Source: Flavobacterium oreochromis (lineage in GTDB: Bacteria; Bacteroidota; Bacteroidia; Flavobacteriales; Flavobacteriaceae). From it: DNA of 64,000 nt. The position numbers were made by a program, and so were the translations under genes. Shown piece by piece: positions 16,329 to 27,784 of this stretch. The notes beneath the pieces were generated by a model. That model saw only the letters and a program-made list of their open reading frames with translations. It did not search any database and had not been told where the DNA came from. The stretch's first letter is position 1. Each line of letters starts with the position of its first letter. The stretch lies in the NCBI RefSeq assembly GCF_019565455.1, contig NZ_CP067377.1:1742001-1806000 (forward strand), given 5' to 3'.

Positions 16329-17444
16329 CTAAATTATTACTGATTTGCCAATTTTTAGATTTTCTATATTAACAATTTCAATGTTCTTATTTAATATAAA
16401 TTCTGCAATTGTATCACCAACAACTTCTGTAGAATAGTATAAATCTTGATTTAGATCTATAGTGACTATTTTTGAATCAAGAGCTTTATCTATTGCTTTA
16501 TTAATAGTAGCACTTTCTTCATACAAACCAAAATGTTCTAAAAGCATAGCTGCACTTAAAATAGAAGCAATAGGGTTTGCAATACCTTTTCCTTTAGCTT
16601 GTGGATATGATCCATGTATAGGTTCAAACAAAGCATTTTTGTTTCCTACAGAAGCAGAAGCTAATAACCCTATTGAACCACCAATTACGCTGCCTTCATC
16701 TGAAATAATATCACCAAACATATTTTCAGTTAAAATAACATCAAATTGACTTGGATTTAAAATCATTTGCATCGCAGCATTATCTACAAAAAGAAAATCT
16801 AAAGTTACATCAGAATACTCTTTAGCGATTTCTGTAACTACTTTTCTCCAGAGCCTTGAGGATTCTAAAACATTTGCTTTATCGATTAAAGTAATATGTT
16901 TTTTTCTTGCTTGAGCTGCTTTAAAAGCAAGATGAGTAATTCTTTCTATTTCTTCTTTTGAATACTCACATAAATCAGAGGCTATTGTGCCTGCTTCATT
17001 TATTTTTTTTTCGCCAAAATAAATTCCACCTGTAAGCTCTCGATAAATTATCATATCTGTTCCTTGAATAATTTCTTTTTTCAAAGGCGATTTACTTATT
17101 AATGAATCATAGGCTTTTATTGGACGAATGTTAGCAAATAATCCTAATTCCTTCCTTAATTTTAATAGTCCTTGTTCCGGTCTTATTTTTGCAGAAGGAT
17201 CATTATCATATTTAGGGTCTCCTATAGCACCAAAAAGTACAGCATCACTTTTTTTACATAATTCTAAGGTGTCCTCTGGTAAAGGATTTCCTGTATGATC
17301 TATTGCAATTGCGCCTACAATCCCTTCTTTAAAAACAAAAGAATGGCCATATACTTCTTCAATGGCTTTTAATGTTTTAATAGCTTGTTTTGTAACTTCT
17401 GGACCAATTCCATCTCCTGATAATAATGCAATTTTTATCTCCAT
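16329..17444 (-). CDS. leuB: 3-isopropylmalate dehydrogenase
   Basis: 371 residues, a full-length beta-decarboxylating dehydrogenase. It shows LLSGDGIGPEV at the N terminus, the substrate-binding RPEQGLLKLRKELGLFANIRP near residues 88-108, YRELTGGIYFG near 134-144, and the metal-binding NMFGDIISDE near 242-251 followed by GSIGLLASAS. It oxidises and decarboxylates 3-isopropylmalate to 2-oxoisocaproate in leucine synthesis. Last gene of leuACDB, 11 bp after leuD. Confidence 0.95.
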   Translation of the reverse strand: MEIKIALLSGDGIGPEVTKQAIKTLKAIEEVYGHSFVFKEGIVGAIAIDHTGNPLPEDTLELCKKSDAVLFGAIGDPKYDNDPSAKIRPEQGLLKLRKELGLFANIRPIKAYDSLISKSPLKKEIIQGTDMIIYRELTGGIYFGEKKINEAGTIASDLCEYSKEEIERITHLAFKAAQARKKHITLIDKANVLESSRLWRKVVTEIAKEYSDVTLDFLFVDNAAMQMILNPSQFDVILTENMFGDIISDEGSVIGGSIGLLASASVGNKNALFEPIHGSYPQAKGKGIANPIASILSAAMLLEHFGLYEESATINKAIDKALDSKIVTIDLNQDLYYSTEVVGDTIAEFILNKNIEIVNIENLKIGKSVII

Positions 17445-17455
17445 ATTGTTTAACT

Positions 17456-18067
17456 TTATATTGTTGCTTTATTTTTAAAAGAAATCTTTGATTTTTCAAA
17501 AGCCTCAATAAGAGGTTTGTTGCTAATTAAAAAATCAATATCATCATAACCATTTATTAGGCAGATTTTTTTGTAAGGATCTATCTCAAAGTTCTCAGTT
17601 TTATTTAAATCAAGTACTGTGATAGTTTGCGATTCTAGATTGATTTCAATTTGAGTTTGAGGATTAGATTTTAATAATTCTAAGGTTTCAATTAAAAATA
17701 AAGGTGTTACTTGTATTGGTAATAAACCATTGTTTAGAGCATTTCCTTTAAAAATATCAGCAAAATAACTAGAAACAATTACTCTAAATCCATAATCCGT
17801 TAGAGCCCATGCAGCATGTTCCCTACTACTACCACAACCAAAATTGTCTCCAGCAACTAAAATACTACCTGAATATTTAGAATTATTTAAAACAAAGGAG
17901 TCTATAGGTTTATTAAAACTGTCAAAGCGCCAATCTTTAAATAAATTATTTCCAAAACCTACCTTGTTAGTAACTTTTAAAAAACGTGCTGGTATAATTT
18001 GATCTGTATCTATGTTTTCTACAGGTAATGGTACTGCTGTAGATAATAATTTTGTAAACTTTTTCAT
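17456..18067 (-). CDS. leuD: 3-isopropylmalate dehydratase small subunit
   Basis: 203 residues, the normal LeuD size. N terminus has [16 protein letters not shown]; the swivel-domain signature [17 protein letters not shown] lies near residues 73-89 and [13 protein letters not shown] near 105-117. With LeuC it isomerises 2- to 3-isopropylmalate. It lies 16 bp after leuC and 11 bp before leuB on the minus strand. Confidence 0.95.
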   Translation of the reverse strand: MKKFTKLLSTAVPLPVENIDTDQIIPARFLKVTNKVGFGNNLFKDWRFDSFNKPIDSFVLNNSKYSGSILVAGDNFGCGSSREHAAWALTDYGFRVIVSSYFADIFKGNALNNGLLPIQVTPLFLIETLELLKSNPQTQIEINLESQTITVLDLNKTENFEIDPYKKICLINGYDDIDFLISNKPLIEAFEKSKISFKNKATI

Positions 18068-18083
18068 ATTTTTTTCTAAAAAA

Positions 18084-19457
18084 TTATACTACGACAATTT
18101 TACCTTCAATTGCAATAGCCGCTGCTAAAACAGGACTAGCTAATAAGGTTCTTGCTCCTTGTCCTTGCCTACCTTCAAAATTTCGATTAGAGGTAGAAAC
18201 ACAATATTCTCCAGCAGGAATTTTATCATCATTCATTGCTAAACAAGCAGAACAACCTGGTTGCCTGATTTCAAAACCGGCTTCTTCAAAAATTTGAGTT
18301 AAACCTTCTTCCTTAATTTGTTGAGCTACTAGTTGTGAACCAGGAACAATTAATGCGTTAACGTTTGCTGCTTTTTGTTTTCCTTTTATATAGTGAGCTG
18401 CTGCTCTAAAATCTTCAATGCGGGAGTTTGTACAACTACCTATAAAAACGTGATTAATAGTTTTATTTAATAAATATTCTCCTTTGCTGAATCCCATATA
18501 TTCTATAGCCTTGTCAAAAGAGGGATCATTGTCTAGAAAGGGAACCGCCTCTGTTATTTTTATACCCATTCCCGGATTAGTTCCATATGTAATCATAGGA
18601 GCAATATCCTCAGCATTAAAATGATATTCTTTATCAAAAACAGCTCCTTCATCAGTAGGGAGCGTTTTCCAATAGGCTATTTTTTCTTCTAATTCTTGTC
18701 CTTTAGGAGCGAATTTCTTGTCTTTTATGTATTCAAAAGTGATTTCGTCTGGAGCAATCATTCCTCCTCTTGCTCCCATTTCAATACTCATATTGCAGAT
18801 GGTCATACGTCCTTCCATAGACATTTCACTAAAAATATTACCGGCATATTCACAAAAGTAACCAGTGCCTGCATTAGTACCTATTTTGGATATAATGTAT
18901 AAAATAACATCTTTTGGAGTGACACCTTCTACTAATTTTCCATTTACATTAACACGTAAGCTTTTCGGTTTGTTTAATAATAAACATTGACTTGCAAAAA
19001 CTTGAGCTACTTGGCTGGTTCCTATTCCAAAAGCAATTGTCCCGAAGGCACCATGAGTAGAGGTATGACTATCTCCACATACCATAGTCATTCCTGGTAA
19101 TGTAATTCCTAATTCGGGAGCTATTACGTGAACAATTCCTTGGTATTGATGACCTAAACCATAAAGGGTAATATTATTTTGCTTACAATTTTTTGTTAGC
19201 TCCTCTACTTGTTGTCTTGATAGTTCATCTTTAATAGGTAAATGCTGATTAATAGTAGGTACATTGTGGTCAGCTGTTGCCACAATTAGATCAGGTCTAA
19301 AAATAGGAATATTTCGTTCCTCTAATTCAGCAAATGCTTGAGGGCTTGTTACTTCATGTATTAAATGTTTGTCAATATATAAGATTTGTGGACCGTTAGG
19401 TATGGTACTAACAACATGGCTATCCCAGACTTTATCAAATAAGGTTTTCTTCTTCAT
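18084..19457 (-). CDS. leuC: 3-isopropylmalate dehydratase large subunit
   Basis: 457 residues. Aconitase-type 4Fe-4S ligands are visible as the Cys of [11 protein letters not shown] near residue 342 and the pair in [10 protein letters not shown] near 405-408. [14 protein letters not shown] near 126 and RNFEGRQG near 428 are further family marks. Partner of LeuD in leucine synthesis. Its start overlaps the last base of leuA by one, so translation is probably coupled. Confidence 0.95.
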   Translation of the reverse strand: MKKKTLFDKVWDSHVVSTIPNGPQILYIDKHLIHEVTSPQAFAELEERNIPIFRPDLIVATADHNVPTINQHLPIKDELSRQQVEELTKNCKQNNITLYGLGHQYQGIVHVIAPELGITLPGMTMVCGDSHTSTHGAFGTIAFGIGTSQVAQVFASQCLLLNKPKSLRVNVNGKLVEGVTPKDVILYIISKIGTNAGTGYFCEYAGNIFSEMSMEGRMTICNMSIEMGARGGMIAPDEITFEYIKDKKFAPKGQELEEKIAYWKTLPTDEGAVFDKEYHFNAEDIAPMITYGTNPGMGIKITEAVPFLDNDPSFDKAIEYMGFSKGEYLLNKTINHVFIGSCTNSRIEDFRAAAHYIKGKQKAANVNALIVPGSQLVAQQIKEEGLTQIFEEAGFEIRQPGCSACLAMNDDKIPAGEYCVSTSNRNFEGRQGQGARTLLASPVLAAAIAIEGKIVVV

Positions 19458-20623
19458 TATGCAAATATTCCAATTTTACTTAGTTCTATAATTTTGTGTA
19501 CATCTTCATCTACAACTTCCTTTTTTCTATCAGCAAACTTTAAAAATTCTTGGTATACAGTATCTAGTTGTAATTTAGTTAATTCGTAACCAATTTTTTT
19601 AGCGCGATAAGCTAAAGCTGCTCGACCGCTTCTTGCTGTAAGAATAATAGATGATTCATTAATACCTACATCAGTTGGGTTTATAATTTCATAAGTTTCT
19701 CTATTCTTGATTACCCCATCTTGATGAATGCCAGAACTGTGGGCAAAAGCATTAGAGCCTACAATTGCTTTATTAGGCTGAACAATCATTCCCATTTGTT
19801 CAGAAACTAACTGACTCATTTGATATAGTAATTTTGAATTTACATTAGTAGTAAAGCCTAAATCAGAATGCTGACGTAAAATCATTACTATTTCTTCTAA
19901 GGAGGTGTTACCAGCTCTTTCTCCAATTCCATTTATAGTACATTCTATTTGTCTTGCACCATTAATGATTCCTGCTACAGCATTAGCAGTAGCTAAGCCT
20001 AAATCATTATGGCAATGACAAGATAATATAGCTTGATCTATTCCTCTAATATTTTCTTTTAAGTATTTTATTTTTGCACCATATTCATCAGGTAAGCAAT
20101 AACCTGTTGTGTCTGGAATATTTAAAACAGTAGCACCTGCACTGATTACTTCACTACAAATTAGTGCTAAGAACTCATTATCTGTTCTTCCTGCATCTTC
20201 AGCATAAAATTCGACATCATCTACAAATTTTTTTGCAAATGAAACGGCTTCTACTGCGCGCTGAATGATTTCGTCTTTAGTGGTATTAAATTTATATTTT
20301 ATATGAGAATCAGAAGTTCCTATGCCTGTATGAATACGTGGTTTTTTAGCTTTTTCTAATGCTCTTGCCGCTACTTCTATGTCTTGTTTTACAGCTCGAG
20401 TTAAACCACATACGCTTGCATTTTGGGCTAATTTAGCAATAGCTTCTACAGCTTCAAAATCTCCTGGACTAGAAACAGGAAAACCTGCTTCAATTACATC
20501 AACACCCAGTTCATCTAAACGAGAAGCAATAGTTAGTTTTTGCTCCTTATTTAGTTTACATCCTGGTACTTGTTCGCCATCGCGAAGCGTTGTGTCAAAA
20601 ATCTTTATTTTCTGATTTTCCAT
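19457..20623 (-). CDS. leuA: 2-isopropylmalate synthase, short form lacking the regulatory domain
   Basis: 388 residues of HMGL-like TIM barrel plus linker. The active-site [12 protein letters not shown] is at residues 10-21, with [11 protein letters not shown] near 199 and [14 protein letters not shown] near 229. A classic LeuA has about 510-570 residues with a C-terminal allosteric leucine-binding domain. That part is absent, and the gene ends at an overlap with leuC, so it is not a frameshift. First gene of the operon; how leucine feeds back is not evident. Homocitrate or citramalate synthase is possible by sequence but the operon argues for LeuA. Confidence 0.9.
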   Translation of the reverse strand: MENQKIKIFDTTLRDGEQVPGCKLNKEQKLTIASRLDELGVDVIEAGFPVSSPGDFEAVEAIAKLAQNASVCGLTRAVKQDIEVAARALEKAKKPRIHTGIGTSDSHIKYKFNTTKDEIIQRAVEAVSFAKKFVDDVEFYAEDAGRTDNEFLALICSEVISAGATVLNIPDTTGYCLPDEYGAKIKYLKENIRGIDQAILSCHCHNDLGLATANAVAGIINGARQIECTINGIGERAGNTSLEEIVMILRQHSDLGFTTNVNSKLLYQMSQLVSEQMGMIVQPNKAIVGSNAFAHSSGIHQDGVIKNRETYEIINPTDVGINESSIILTARSGRAALAYRAKKIGYELTKLQLDTVYQEFLKFADRKKEVVDEDVHKIIELSKIGIFA

Positions 20624-20766
20624 AAAATATTTTAAGTTTTGATGACGAATTTATATTTTGTGAAAGCATTAAAATGATTTTAAAACATTGATTTTACAAT
20701 ATCTAAAGAGTTATAAATGGCTCATAAATGCTTTAATTATAAGGGTTTAATAAAAAATAAATTACA

Positions 20767-22309
20767 ATGTCTAACCTTACAAAAGATAATCTTCATATTT
20801 TAATTCATTCCCTTTCAAAATCTGAAAAGAGGCATTTTAAACTTTATGTGAATAGATTAGGTGTGAATACAGATGCTAAGTTTTTATTATTATTTAATCT
20901 TCTTGATAAAATGTCAGAATATGATGAAGAAGAAATTTTGAAAAGTAAAGTTGTAACAAAACTTCAGTTGTCAAATTTGAAAGCTCATTTATATAGGCAA
21001 ATATTAATCAGTTTACGATTAAATCCAATTAATCAAAATATGCGAATTTTGATAAGAGAACAATTAGATTTTGCAACGATTTTATATCAAAAGGGTTGTA
21101 TAAACAAAGTTTAAAAATTCTTGATAAGGCAAAAACTATGGCAATAGAAAATGAAGAAAAAAATATTGCTTATGAAATAGTGGAGTTAGAAAAGGTAATA
21201 GAATCACAATATATTACTCGTAGTATTATTAATCGAGCAGATGAGCTTGCTATTCAGGCAAAGGATTTGAGTAAACAAAATGTAATTGCAAGTAAGCTGT
21301 CAAATTTATCTCTTCAACTGTATAGTATTATGCTTAAGAGCGGTTATGCTAAAAGTGATGAAGAGATGAAAGAAATAACCGAATATTTTAATAAAAATAT
21401 ACCTAAGTATAAATATGAAGAATTAGGATTTAGAGAAAAATTGTGGCTTTATAAAGCTTTCTTGTGGAAAAATTTATTAGTTCAAGATTTTTTAAGCTGT
21501 TATAAATATTCTAATAAATGGATTGATTTATTTTATCAGAATGAGCATCAAATATATATAAATCCAGTATGGTTTTTAAAAGGAGCTACCTATTTATTAG
21601 AATGCTTGTATTTAATAAAACATAAATCAAGTTTTAAAGATACTTTAGGTAGAATAGAACAAACCATTAAATCAGATAATTTTCCTAAAAATGATAATAT
21701 AAGTTCATTAGCTTTCTTGTGTATATATAATAATAAGCTAAACCTGCATTTTTTAGAAGGAACTTTTAAAGAAGGACTTTTACTTATAGAAGAAGTTGAA
21801 AAGCTTATAAAAGTTTATGAAAACACAATTGATGACCATCATATAATGGTTTTTTACTATAAAATAGCATGTTTGCATTTTGGAACTAATAATCACAAAA
21901 ATGTATAGAGTATTTAAATAAAATTATAGAGAATAGAAATTTGAGTATGAGAGAAGACTTAATGTGTTTTTCAAGAATTTTAAATTTAGTTGCTCATTAT
22001 GAGGCTTGTATGGATTATCAATTAGAAATTCAATTGAAAGCCACATATAAATTTCTTATTAAGATGAATGATTTGCATGAAGTTCAAAGAGAAATGATAA
22101 AGTTTTTGAAAAATTTAGGTGAGATCTATCCGCATCAATTAAAGAATGAATTTAAAAAACTTCATTCAAAATTAAAAATTTTTGAAAATCATTCTTATGA
22201 GAAAAGAGCATTTCTTTATTTAGATATTATTTCTTGGTTAGAAAGTAAAATTGAAAATAAACCAGTAGCAGATATAATTAAATCTAAAAGTAAGTTTTTG
22301 ACTCGTTAA
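20767..22309 (+). pseudogene. Conserved flavobacterial protein of unknown function, two frameshifts
   Basis: Three frames (to 21114, 21096-21908, 21941-22309) join into one ~510-residue helical protein. It begins MSNLTKDNLHILIHSLSKSEKRHFKLYVNRLG and resembles a repeat-helix (TPR-like) protein, with many KxxY/xLLxLI patterns and no membrane segment. The first slip is at AAGGGTTG (near 21093); ILYQKG-LYKQSLKILDKAKT is continuous once it is removed. The second is in the five-A run at 21897-21901. It is divergent from leuA. I do not know its function. Confidence 0.65.
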
Positions 22310-22338
22310 GTTTATCATTTTATATATTGTATAAAAAA

Positions 22339-22373
22339 AACAAGGTTTTGAGATTTAGACTCTAGACCTTGTT
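22339..22373. terminator. Bidirectional terminator
   Basis: AACAAGGT (22339-22346) pairs with ACCTTGTT (22366-22373), with AGA/TCT extending the stem inside. An A run lies before it and a T-rich stretch after it. It sits between the convergent unknown gene and the metalloprotease gene. Confidence 0.65.
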
Positions 22374-22401
22374 TCTTGTTTTGATAAAAGATAATTCGTT
22401 C

Positions 22402-25400
22402 TTATTTTAGGAATATACGTTTAGTATCTTGAACTCCTTCTTTTGAAATTAATTTAACTTCATATAAACCTCTAGGTAAATTTTGTACGGAATAATTTTC
22501 CATTTGTTCAGTTACTCTTACTAATTGACCTAAGTTATTATAAATTTCAATACGACTGTTGTTTAGTAGATTTTCAGCTGTAGTAAATGTTACTTGGTCA
22601 GTTGCAGGATTTGGTGAAATAATTAATTTAGATTCACTTGTGTTTATAGGACCTGATAAAGGTAAGGTTACGTTTACCGGATTACTCCAGTTGCTTTGTG
22701 CTGTGGAATTAAGTGCTTTTACTCTAAATTGAAATTGTGTGCTTGATCCTGGTTTTGAAACATATAAGTAGTATGTAGTTGAGGTACCTACTGTATACCA
22801 AGATCCAGAAGTGTTTAATTGTACTTCGTAGTTAGTAGCATTCGTTACCGTATCCCATAAAGCATAAAACCCTGTTTTTGAAATTCCACCATTTAAATAA
22901 GCATAAGGTGTTTCTAATGTAGTATTAGGTTCTTGTATTTGTACTGTATAATCTTCAATTTCTCCATTGTTAATATTACCGCATGGAGTATTAGTAGTGT
23001 CATTATAACGCATTGTGATACGCATACGGAAAGTCCCTTTTGTTGTAGATGGTATAGAAAATGTTCCAGCGTACTCTTTGTTTGTTAGTGCTGTTTTTAA
23101 AACAATTTCTGAGTTTTCAAATAGTTTGTTGTCATTATAATCAATCCAAATTGTCCAAGATTCATTTAAAGCAGAAGCTGTAAAACCTGGTGTAAGTAAT
23201 GCGCTTACCTGTTCTCCAGATTTTAAGTTAATGATTTTAGATGTGTAATTACCATATCCTTCAATATCAGCTCCAGAAAGATTGCTGAAAGTTCCTAATT
23301 TAATAGATTTGATATATTCATAAGTATTTTTTGAATTGACTTTACAATAATCAATATAATCACTAGGAGTTATAATGGTAGTTTCGTTTGAATAACCTGA
23401 TTTTTCAGTTCCTTTATACGCATTAACACGGTATTTATAAGTAGTACCACCATTAATAGAATTATCTGAATAGGTAGAAGTATTGGGAGCTAAAGTTGTA
23501 ATTATCTGATAAGCTCCGCCATTAATAGATTTTTCTACATAAAATCCATCTTCTGTAGTGTTTTTGTCAGTCCAGTTTAAGACTATAATATTTTTGTTAA
23601 TACTAGAGGTAAGGTTTGTAGGAGGTGTTAATAAAGACTGCAAATCTTTTTCACCTGCTTTTATAGGTGCTCCAGGTTGTGTATTGTAAGCATATTCTGT
23701 AATTCTATAGCCTTCTGATCCACTAACAGGTTCTACTTTAAAATATCCATAACAAGTATTACCATCAATTTTGTATTCATAACCTATATATCCTGTTTGT
23801 CCTCTCCAATCATTGTAAGAAGGATTGATCATGTCTAATTGATTTGGATAAGCCCCAGGTGCTGTAAAGTTAGAACTGCTATTTATTTCTGTTCCTTTTG
23901 CTAAACGTGTAATATTTCTAGTGCTTGTGTTGCAAATTAAACGTTTGCCATATGTTTCTAATTTGTATTTATCCGTTTGATATAACCAAAAGCCATATGA
24001 TCTATCATCTCCTTTTTCTGTGCTGAAAAAATGCCATGTTTGGCTAGGTGTTACGACCCAGTCTACTTCACCTTTAGCTAGAAATATTCCATAAGGATCT
24101 AAAAACTCTAATTTGATATTTAATTTGTCTGATATTAAATTATTAATGCCTCCAGTAAAAGCAGCAGGAAGAAACTTTATACTTGCTAAGATGTTATTGC
24201 TAACTTGATGATTTTGTGCATTACCTTCTATTGTTAACGTGGCTTTAGTATTACTACTTATAGTTATAACAGGGGTTAATCCTTGAGGGAAATTTACTAA
24301 TGTATAATGAGTTCCTTCAATTAGTTTTCCTGATGATACAGAAAAAGTTTTCCCTCCAGTTAGAGTTAGGTCATTTATTTGCGAGAAAGAACCATTGTTG
24401 TTTAAATTTTCTTTGTAAATGCTTAAAGGAGCATTAATTGTAGCTAGTTGATTATCATATACTCCAGTTGCTAATAAATTAGAATTTTGCCAAAGACTAA
24501 TTCTTGCTTCATGTTGCATTGCAGCTGTCATTCGATCAACTTGACCTCTAGTAAACATTTTATAGCAACCTCTTGCTCCATTGTAGCCCATATAGTTTTC
24601 TATATTTACTTTGTCTCCATCACAATTTGTACCAGGCGTACAGTTTAAAGTGTGTTGACCGTCTTCTTTAGGTGTATCGTCTACTTGATCAGTTCCTGTG
24701 CAACCATTTTCAAATGTGTGAATTAAGTTAAAGAAATGCCCAAATTCATGCGTAAGAGTAGAAGAGAACTCTTTGTCTGTATTTCCTAATAAATAAGCAC
24801 CGTTAAAAACAATTCTGGCTGTATTGCTGTTCGTCATATTAATGTCTGGATACCAAGCAACACCAGAGTTATTGTATATGTTTTGATTATATAAGTCATT
24901 TTGTATATAAACATTCACATATTTTTTATTGTCCCAAGCGTCAGCTGCAATTTGATCATCATATCCGCCTCCGTTTCCATAACCATTTTTTACCGTATGA
25001 AAAACAACACCTGTAGTATTGCCTCCATTAGGATCGATTTTTGCTAATCTAAATTGAATGTTTAGTGTTGCTCTACGAGGTTGGAAAAAAGTTTCAACAG
25101 TATTGAAATCATCATTAAGTCCGTTAAAATCATTATTAACAGCATTTAATGCGTTAACAATTTTTTCGTAGGTTACACTTTTTCCGCTTTGTGTTGTGCC
25201 GTAAACGTGAAAAACAACAGGAATAATATAAGTAGTGCTTACTTTGTTGTTTGTACTTTTGTTTTTATGTAAATCTTCTACAAAGTTTTTAGTAAAGATT
25301 TCAAACTCGTTTTTTTTTCTTAAGGCATCAGGATTTTTTCTTTGCGTTATTTCGTTTTGTTCTTTTGTTCCGCATTCTAGAACTTGGGCTGATAAACTCC

Positions 25401-25446
25401 CTCTAATACTTAATAAGAGGGTGATTAAGATTAATGTTTTTTTCAT
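22402..25446 (-). CDS. T9SS-secreted M43-family zinc metalloprotease with FN3 and GEVED domains
   Basis: 1014 residues. Signal peptide 1-20 (ends LSAQ). The pappalysin/cytophagalysin site HEFGHFFNLIH is at 233-243, with the Met-turn in ENYMGYNG near 283. Residues about 600-690 hold a fibronectin-III domain (PTNLTSSINKNIIVLNWTDKN). A GEVED-type domain follows (about 700-850: WIDYNDNKLFENSE ... NNGEIEDYTVQI), then a second FN3-like part. The last ~75 residues (SPNPATDQVTF ... GLYEVKLIS) are a type A T9SS sorting domain. It should be an extracellular endopeptidase and fits with the peptide and hydroxyproline use encoded upstream. Confidence 0.92.
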   Translation of the reverse strand: MKKTLILITLLLSIRGSLSAQVLECGTKEQNEITQRKNPDALRKKNEFEIFTKNFVEDLHKNKSTNNKVSTTYIIPVVFHVYGTTQSGKSVTYEKIVNALNAVNNDFNGLNDDFNTVETFFQPRRATLNIQFRLAKIDPNGGNTTGVVFHTVKNGYGNGGGYDDQIAADAWDNKKYVNVYIQNDLYNQNIYNNSGVAWYPDINMTNSNTARIVFNGAYLLGNTDKEFSSTLTHEFGHFFNLIHTFENGCTGTDQVDDTPKEDGQHTLNCTPGTNCDGDKVNIENYMGYNGARGCYKMFTRGQVDRMTAAMQHEARISLWQNSNLLATGVYDNQLATINAPLSIYKENLNNNGSFSQINDLTLTGGKTFSVSSGKLIEGTHYTLVNFPQGLTPVITISSNTKATLTIEGNAQNHQVSNNILASIKFLPAAFTGGINNLISDKLNIKLEFLDPYGIFLAKGEVDWVVTPSQTWHFFSTEKGDDRSYGFWLYQTDKYKLETYGKRLICNTSTRNITRLAKGTEINSSSNFTAPGAYPNQLDMINPSYNDWRGQTGYIGYEYKIDGNTCYGYFKVEPVSGSEGYRITEYAYNTQPGAPIKAGEKDLQSLLTPPTNLTSSINKNIIVLNWTDKNTTEDGFYVEKSINGGAYQIITTLAPNTSTYSDNSINGGTTYKYRVNAYKGTEKSGYSNETTIITPSDYIDYCKVNSKNTYEYIKSIKLGTFSNLSGADIEGYGNYTSKIINLKSGEQVSALLTPGFTASALNESWTIWIDYNDNKLFENSEIVLKTALTNKEYAGTFSIPSTTKGTFRMRITMRYNDTTNTPCGNINNGEIEDYTVQIQEPNTTLETPYAYLNGGISKTGFYALWDTVTNATNYEVQLNTSGSWYTVGTSTTYYLYVSKPGSSTQFQFRVKALNSTAQSNWSNPVNVTLPLSGPINTSESKLIISPNPATDQVTFTTAENLLNNSRIEIYNNLGQLVRVTEQMENYSVQNLPRGLYEVKLISKEGVQDTKRIFLK

Positions 25447-25608
25447 AATTTCATTTTTTGGTTTTTTATTTATATATAATGCAATTTATTTATCTTTAAT
25501 TTGTTTTATTTATATTTTTTTAACAATAAAGAATACTATTCTATCCTGTCTTTTACTCGTTGTATGTGTAGATGGGAATAAAATTTAAGTGGAAACTTTA
25601 AAAAATAA

Positions 25609-25642
25609 AAAAGCCATTGCTTGTTTTAGGGCAATGGCTTTT
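25609..25642 (-). terminator. Terminator downstream of der
   Basis: AAAAGCCATTGC and GCAATGGCTTTT form a 12-bp stem with a 9-nt loop, 21 bp after the der stop. On the minus strand it is followed by a T-rich tail. The rest of the 25447-25662 gap is AT-rich with nothing recognised. Confidence 0.8.
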
Positions 25643-25662
25643 AAATGAAATAAGAGAGTATT

Positions 25663-26973
25663 TTATTTTTCTCTTATATATATATCAATGGGAACTCCTT
25701 CGAAATTCCAATTATTTCGGATTTTGTTTTCTAGGAAACGTTTATAAGGATCTTTTACATATTGTGGTAAGTTAGCAAAAAACACAAATTGTGGAGATTG
25801 TGTAGGAAGCTGCATACAATATTTAATTTTTATGTATTTACCTTTAAGTGCAGGTGGTGGCATATGTTCTATGATATTTAGCATATGTTCGTTGAACTTA
25901 GAAGTAGGAATGCGTTGCTTTTTATTTTCGTATACTTGAACTGCCGCTTCTAAAGCTTTTAATAAACGTTGTTTAGTTAATGCTGAAACGAAAATAATAG
26001 GCACATCTGTAAAAGGAGCTATTTGTTCACGAATTTTAGCCTCGTATAATTTAGTGGTCATAGTATCTTTTTCAACCAAGTCCCATTTGTTAACTAGAAT
26101 AACAATTCCTTTACGATTTTTTTCAGCTAACCAAAAAATGTTTTGATCTTGTCCTTCAAAGCCTCTAGTAGCATCTATCATTAAGATGCAAACATCGCTG
26201 TGTTCAATAGCGCGAACAGAACGCATTACAGAGTAAAATTCTAAATCTTCTTTAACTTTTGATTTACGACGAATACCTGCTGTGTCAACTAAGTTGAACT
26301 CAAAACCAAAACGATTGTATTTAGTGTCAATTGCATCACGCGTAGTTCCCGCAATATCTGTTACCACAAAACGATCTTCTCCAATTAGCGCATTTATAAA
26401 TGAAGATTTACCAGCGTTAGGACGACCTACTACGCAAAAACGTGGTAAAGGATTTTCTTCTTCGACTACTTCTGGCATCTCAGGTAGTACCTCTACTAAT
26501 TTATCTAATAGTTCTCCTGTGCCACTACCGCTCATACCAGCAATAGTAAAGTAATCTCCTAGGCCTAAATTATAAAACTCAAGAGCATCATCCATGCGCT
26601 TACCTGTGTCTACTTTATTTACAGCTAGAAGTACAGGTTTTGTTACTTTTCGTAGTAATTTAGCTACTTCTTCATCCATAGGAGTGATGCCTTCTTCTAC
26701 ATCTACTACAAAAATAATAGCGTCTGCTTCATCTATAGCCAATTCAACTTGTTTGCGTATTTCACCCTCAAAAATATCATCAGAACCTTTGATATAACCA
26801 CCTGTGTCGATTACAGAAAACTCCTTTCCGTTCCATTCACTTTTTCCATAAATACGGTCACGCGTTACCCCTGCAACAGAATCTACAATAGCTTCACGAC
26901 GTTGAATTAATCGGTTAAAAAAAGTTGATTTCCCTACATTAGGTCTTCCTACAATGGCTACGATATTATTCAT
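25663..26973 (-). CDS. der: Ribosome-assembly GTPase Der (EngA)
   Basis: 436 residues with the tandem GTPase layout unique to Der. Domain 1 has [12 protein letters not shown] (8-19), DTGG and NKVD near 118; domain 2 has [12 protein letters not shown] near 183, DTAG near 231 and NKWD near 296. A C-terminal KH-like domain follows (about 350-436). It acts in 50S ribosome maturation. It is intact, unlike many neighbours with A/T-run slips. Confidence 0.97.
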   Translation of the reverse strand: MNNIVAIVGRPNVGKSTFFNRLIQRREAIVDSVAGVTRDRIYGKSEWNGKEFSVIDTGGYIKGSDDIFEGEIRKQVELAIDEADAIIFVVDVEEGITPMDEEVAKLLRKVTKPVLLAVNKVDTGKRMDDALEFYNLGLGDYFTIAGMSGSGTGELLDKLVEVLPEMPEVVEEENPLPRFCVVGRPNAGKSSFINALIGEDRFVVTDIAGTTRDAIDTKYNRFGFEFNLVDTAGIRRKSKVKEDLEFYSVMRSVRAIEHSDVCILMIDATRGFEGQDQNIFWLAEKNRKGIVILVNKWDLVEKDTMTTKLYEAKIREQIAPFTDVPIIFVSALTKQRLLKALEAAVQVYENKKQRIPTSKFNEHMLNIIEHMPPPALKGKYIKIKYCMQLPTQSPQFVFFANLPQYVKDPYKRFLENKIRNNWNFEGVPIDIYIREK

Positions 26974-27041
26974 TTTTCATTTTTTGAGTCCGCAAAGGTA
27001 AAAAAAACAAATCGGTTACACATTCTTTTTAAGAAAATTAT

Positions 27042-27070
27042 ATTGCCATGAATCTGATTTTTATATATTT
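27042..27070 (+). promoter_or_regulatory. Flavobacterial-type promoter
   Basis: TTG (27042-27044), an 18-bp spacer and TATATTTG (27063-27070) match the Bacteroidota -33/-7 consensus (TTG, TAnnTTTG). It lies 21 bp before the ATG of the following small gene. Confidence 0.6.
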
Positions 27071-27091
27071 GCTTCTCCCAAAAAAACTTAA

Positions 27092-27616
27092 ATGAGAAAA
27101 ATTATCCTGTTAATGCTCGCAATTATCATACTCATGCATGCTGGGGTAGTTAGTTCTTTTTTTGAGATCAAACAGGATTTTTTAAAATCAAAAATATTAG
27201 AAAATTATTCTGAAAATGATTGTTTTACCATAAAACTATCTTTGAAAGAATTTCTTAGAAGAAAAATTTCAGATAATGAAATAATAATAAATAAAGAATT
27301 TCATGATATTATTGAAATTAAAACTTTACATCAATCTGTCGTTTTAAAATTAATTAGTGACCGCATTGAAAAAAGCTATCTAAATAAAACAAAAGATTAT
27401 AAAGAGAAGAGTAGTGCAGGAGCTAAGAGTAAAAATAATAATTTGAAAATTAAGTTTTTATACTGTGATCCTGTGGCTGATTTTTTTTTAGTAACAAATA
27501 ATATAGTTTGTGATATTCAGAAATTATACATAAATGATCTGAAAGTTTATTTAGAAAATGAACAAGGAATAGAATCACCTCCTCCAGAATGTATATTAAT
27601 GAATAAAATTGTTTGA
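27092..27616 (+). CDS. Small exported protein of unknown function upstream of heme receptor
   Basis: 174 residues. One N-terminal hydrophobic segment (about 4-22) looks like a signal peptide or anchor. The rest is Lys/Asn-rich and polar with four Cys (in ENDCFTI, FLYCDPV, NIVCDIQ and PPECILM). No family is recognised. A good promoter precedes it. It lies 168 bp ahead of the TonB-dependent receptor on the same strand, so it may belong to the same uptake locus, but this is only positional. Confidence 0.6.
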   Translation: MRKIILLMLAIIILMHAGVVSSFFEIKQDFLKSKILENYSENDCFTIKLSLKEFLRRKISDNEIIINKEFHDIIEIKTLHQSVVLKLISDRIEKSYLNKTKDYKEKSSAGAKSKNNNLKIKFLYCDPVADFFLVTNNIVCDIQKLYINDLKVYLENEQGIESPPPECILMNKIV

Positions 27617-27784
27617 TCAATTTTATTAAAGTAATCTTAATTTTAATCAATAAAATTTAAAATAATAGAAAGGAATAATCTGTTTTTGGATTCATTCAAT
27701 TTATTATTATTTTATTTTTATTTAAAAGTAAAAGTATTAGTTGATTCTAATGCACATTAAATTTTTTAAAATAAGAAAATATAC

